64,000 nt of DNA from Anopheles merus (lineage: Eukaryota; Arthropoda; Insecta; Diptera; Culicidae): contig NC_054084.1 in the NCBI RefSeq assembly GCF_017562075.2, forward strand, positions 6,613,501 to 6,677,500, in the 5' to 3' direction. Below, in pieces: positions 61,801 to 64,000 of this stretch (its first letter is position 1; every line of letters starts with the position of its first letter). The notes under the pieces were generated by a model. The model saw nothing but the letters and a program-made list of their open reading frames with translations, made no database searches and was not told where the DNA came from. Position numbers and translations under genes: made by a program.

Positions 61801-63940
61801 CATCGTCGCCTGGTGTGCCTGGGCCCCTACCCAATACCTCCTACCCCGGGGCCTCCACTCGAAAACGGGGTGGTATGGAACAGGTTTTCCTGTTTTGGAC
61901 CGCGAAAACCAGGCCCACAGCTTCGCCAGGTTTCGTGTCGCGTCACTGGTGGAGTCCATATGCACCGCTTGCTGCACCGTCCACCGTTCCGTTGGGCGAG
62001 TTGAGATTCATGAATGGGAATGGGCATTTTGTAGGGGCCTCCTCCCTTAGTTTGAGTGCATCTCGTGTGTGAGAGAGAGAGAGGCGGCATGTGGTGAAGA
62101 AAATCTCGTCGTAGCTACTCAAACATTAAATCCACCGAAGGTCGGTGTATTTTTATGCAAATGCTGTGCGTCCATTTAAATCGCCGTAGCGGAGGTTTCA
62201 CTTCGATCCCAGCTTCGAGCCGAAGGGGTTAAGAGGTTCGATCTCATTTTCGGATGAAAGCTAGCTCCAGTGGGATGCCCCGTAATTGAACGCTGCTCGA
62301 TGTCACCGACTGTCCGGCCCGGAGCTGGGTACGTTATTAAAAATGCCTTTTCACCGATCGGCGGCGCGATCGGTCTGTGGATTCCTCGGGCTCCATTGAG
62401 GTTGCCTTAAGTAAGGGTTGAAAATTATACTATCGACCAGCGACGAATAAAGATGGCCTTGAACGACACCAGCGGGCGGGTTCAAAAGGCTGCGATAGGC
62501 TGCTTGCAGCTGAGTGCGATGGGGGGGAGAAAGAGAGAGCTTGTGGATAATTATGGCCCCCACTAGGCCTCGGTGAAATGATGACGGGTTATTACACACC
62601 CCTTTGGTCATTGTTCACTTGGAGCCTTGAATGTCTTGTAATGTAGTACAGGAACCCTCCACAGCTCCCTGAGGCACTCGACACGGGGTTGAAAGGTATG
62701 ATGGAAGACCCGCGTACGGCTGGATTAAAAGACCCTTTCAATTACAGGTGGTCTATCATCGTTTCTGTTTTTTTCGTGCGATTGTGACACCCGACACTCT
62801 GCACGGGTTGTAGTGTTTCGTTTTTTCGGACTGTGGCGAGCAGGAATGTCGCCACAAATTAAAATAACTCAATCGATCAACTTTGCTGTCGCGCTGGGCA
62901 TGCCAGGTAGACGCCTGAGTGGATTAAAGTCGGTTAAGGTTTCTGTTCTCGTTTGTATGCTTGTTTGTGAAGGACATTTTGCGGTATTTTAAAGGTTTGT
63001 TTCTGCGCTAACGAACGAAGACATTGTCTAATGCCTTTGGTAAATAAAACTTTCATAAGACAACAAGAACTTCTTTATTTGGTTTTCGTAAAACCACACC
63101 ATCAAACAGTGTCAATCGTGATCTTTGGCTAAATCGAAATGGCCTTCGCTTGATGCGCCATACGATCTTGATTGATCGATCAATTCCCAGGCGTGACATT
63201 TGCTAGTGATGTACCGGCGTGCTGTAGCTGGTTTTGCGAAACGCACCAACAGGCTCGAAAAGACAATGCATTCTGGTTCATCAATCACGGACCACTCAGA
63301 ATGTCAACCCCTCGGTGTCGAGGAGAGCTTGGTGCTTTACGGTGACTTTATCTAAATGGTTGATGTAAGATGCAATCACGCTCGCTCGATCACATGCACG
63401 ATATGCAGGCAAGCTGGAGAGGAATTGTCTACGATGACGTTGCCGCTTTCGGAAGAGCATCGCGCGAACTGCATCCAGTGCTGCATCAGTACTTTCTCTT
63501 ATGCAATTTGCGTTGTCATTGTTTCTAGCGCGCGGGGAGAGACATCATTAGAGTCCGTTGACACCGCTGCGGCAGGGAACGCTGGTTTCCCCAGACATTC
63601 CAGGAAATGTTGCCTAACGTCGAAACAAGATCGCACGTTGATCTTCCGCACGTCTCTTCTCTTAGTTAGGGGAGGTAGTTGGCTGACTGGATGGATGGAT
63701 GGATGGATCGTGCCAAAGGGAAAGCCCAACCAGCTCCATCCCTACACACACACTAATACCCAGTGGCATCGCCGGTGGGTGAAAAGTACCGCAAAGTACC
63801 GGCTGTATGTTTTTGTGTGTTTGCGCCAAAGTTCTGAGCCCAAGCCGGGGCCTGAGTTGCTGTGCTAGTGCAAGGGTGCAGGGGCGAGATTTATAGGATT
63901 TTATGCGCGCGAATGCACCGCTTCATTTGCTGAGGGCGGG
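58400..63940. other. Non-coding stretch
   Basis: No gene can be supported. The part from 58600 to 59080 is strongly purine-rich on + (A/G), which creates long spurious Lys/Arg/Glu frames on + and Phe/Ser/Leu frames on -. CT-rich runs occur near 59776-59798. The remainder is ordinary mixed sequence with short, overlapping open frames. Confidence 0.5.
58755..58811. repeat. (AG)28 microsatellite
   Basis: An uninterrupted AG dinucleotide run of about 57 nt inside a broader purine-rich block. It gives an artefactual Glu-Arg frame on + and Ser-Leu frames on -. Confidence 0.95.
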
Positions 63941-63946
63941 GTTGGA

Positions 63947-63958
63947 GGGGGGGGGGGG
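63947..63958. repeat. G12 homopolymer
   Basis: Twelve uninterrupted G residues on the + strand near the window end. Confidence 0.9.
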
Positions 63959-64000
63959 ATGGAGGACGAATAAAAAGCGACGGATCGAGGTTAATAAACA

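Overview
This is a eukaryotic, almost certainly insect, window. The most likely source is a mosquito (an anopheline is my best guess, by inference). It has near-balanced base composition, long non-coding stretches with CA/GT, GA and CAG microsatellites, insect-style splice signals (CTAAT branch points, long pyrimidine tracts), and no bacterial gene organisation. About 99% of the window has no coding sequence I can defend.

The one clearly recognisable gene is on the + strand. A terminal coding exon at 33844-34323 begins right after a textbook acceptor and encodes the conserved core of the FAM89 / leucine repeat adapter protein 25 family, followed by a low-complexity acidic/Ser, Gln/His and Gly-rich tail ending in a hexaproline motif. 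A 3' UTR of about 860 nt follows, with an AATAAA signal at 35164. The N-terminal FAM89 exon(s) were not found, so the 5' part probably lies upstream of the window and most of 1-33843 would be intron. A perfect zero-length recursive splice site at 13843/13844 (pyrimidine tract, CAG, then GTGAGT) supports a very long + strand intron. A weaker candidate lies at 26978/26979.

35 kb to the end is mostly non-coding. It has candidate gene parts only: a promoter/5'-UTR-like block at 46.07-46.92 kb (+), two spliced-exon candidates on the - strand at 56.2-57.8 kb, and a pair of direct repeats at 49.05 and 49.19 kb that match the complement of the 3' end of tRNA-His including CCA, as in a retroelement primer-binding site. 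A 17-nt motif (ATTGCATAC, then WTTHAGGC-like) occurs five times between 30.3 and 39.0 kb, each time with an inverted partner nearby. One pair makes a 19-bp hairpin 190 nt past the FAM89 poly(A) signal. This cluster and the recursive splice site are the most unusual signals here.

No rRNA, complete tRNA, CRISPR, intact transposon or viral gene was seen. Recognition of small non-coding RNA genes is limited without homology search or folding.
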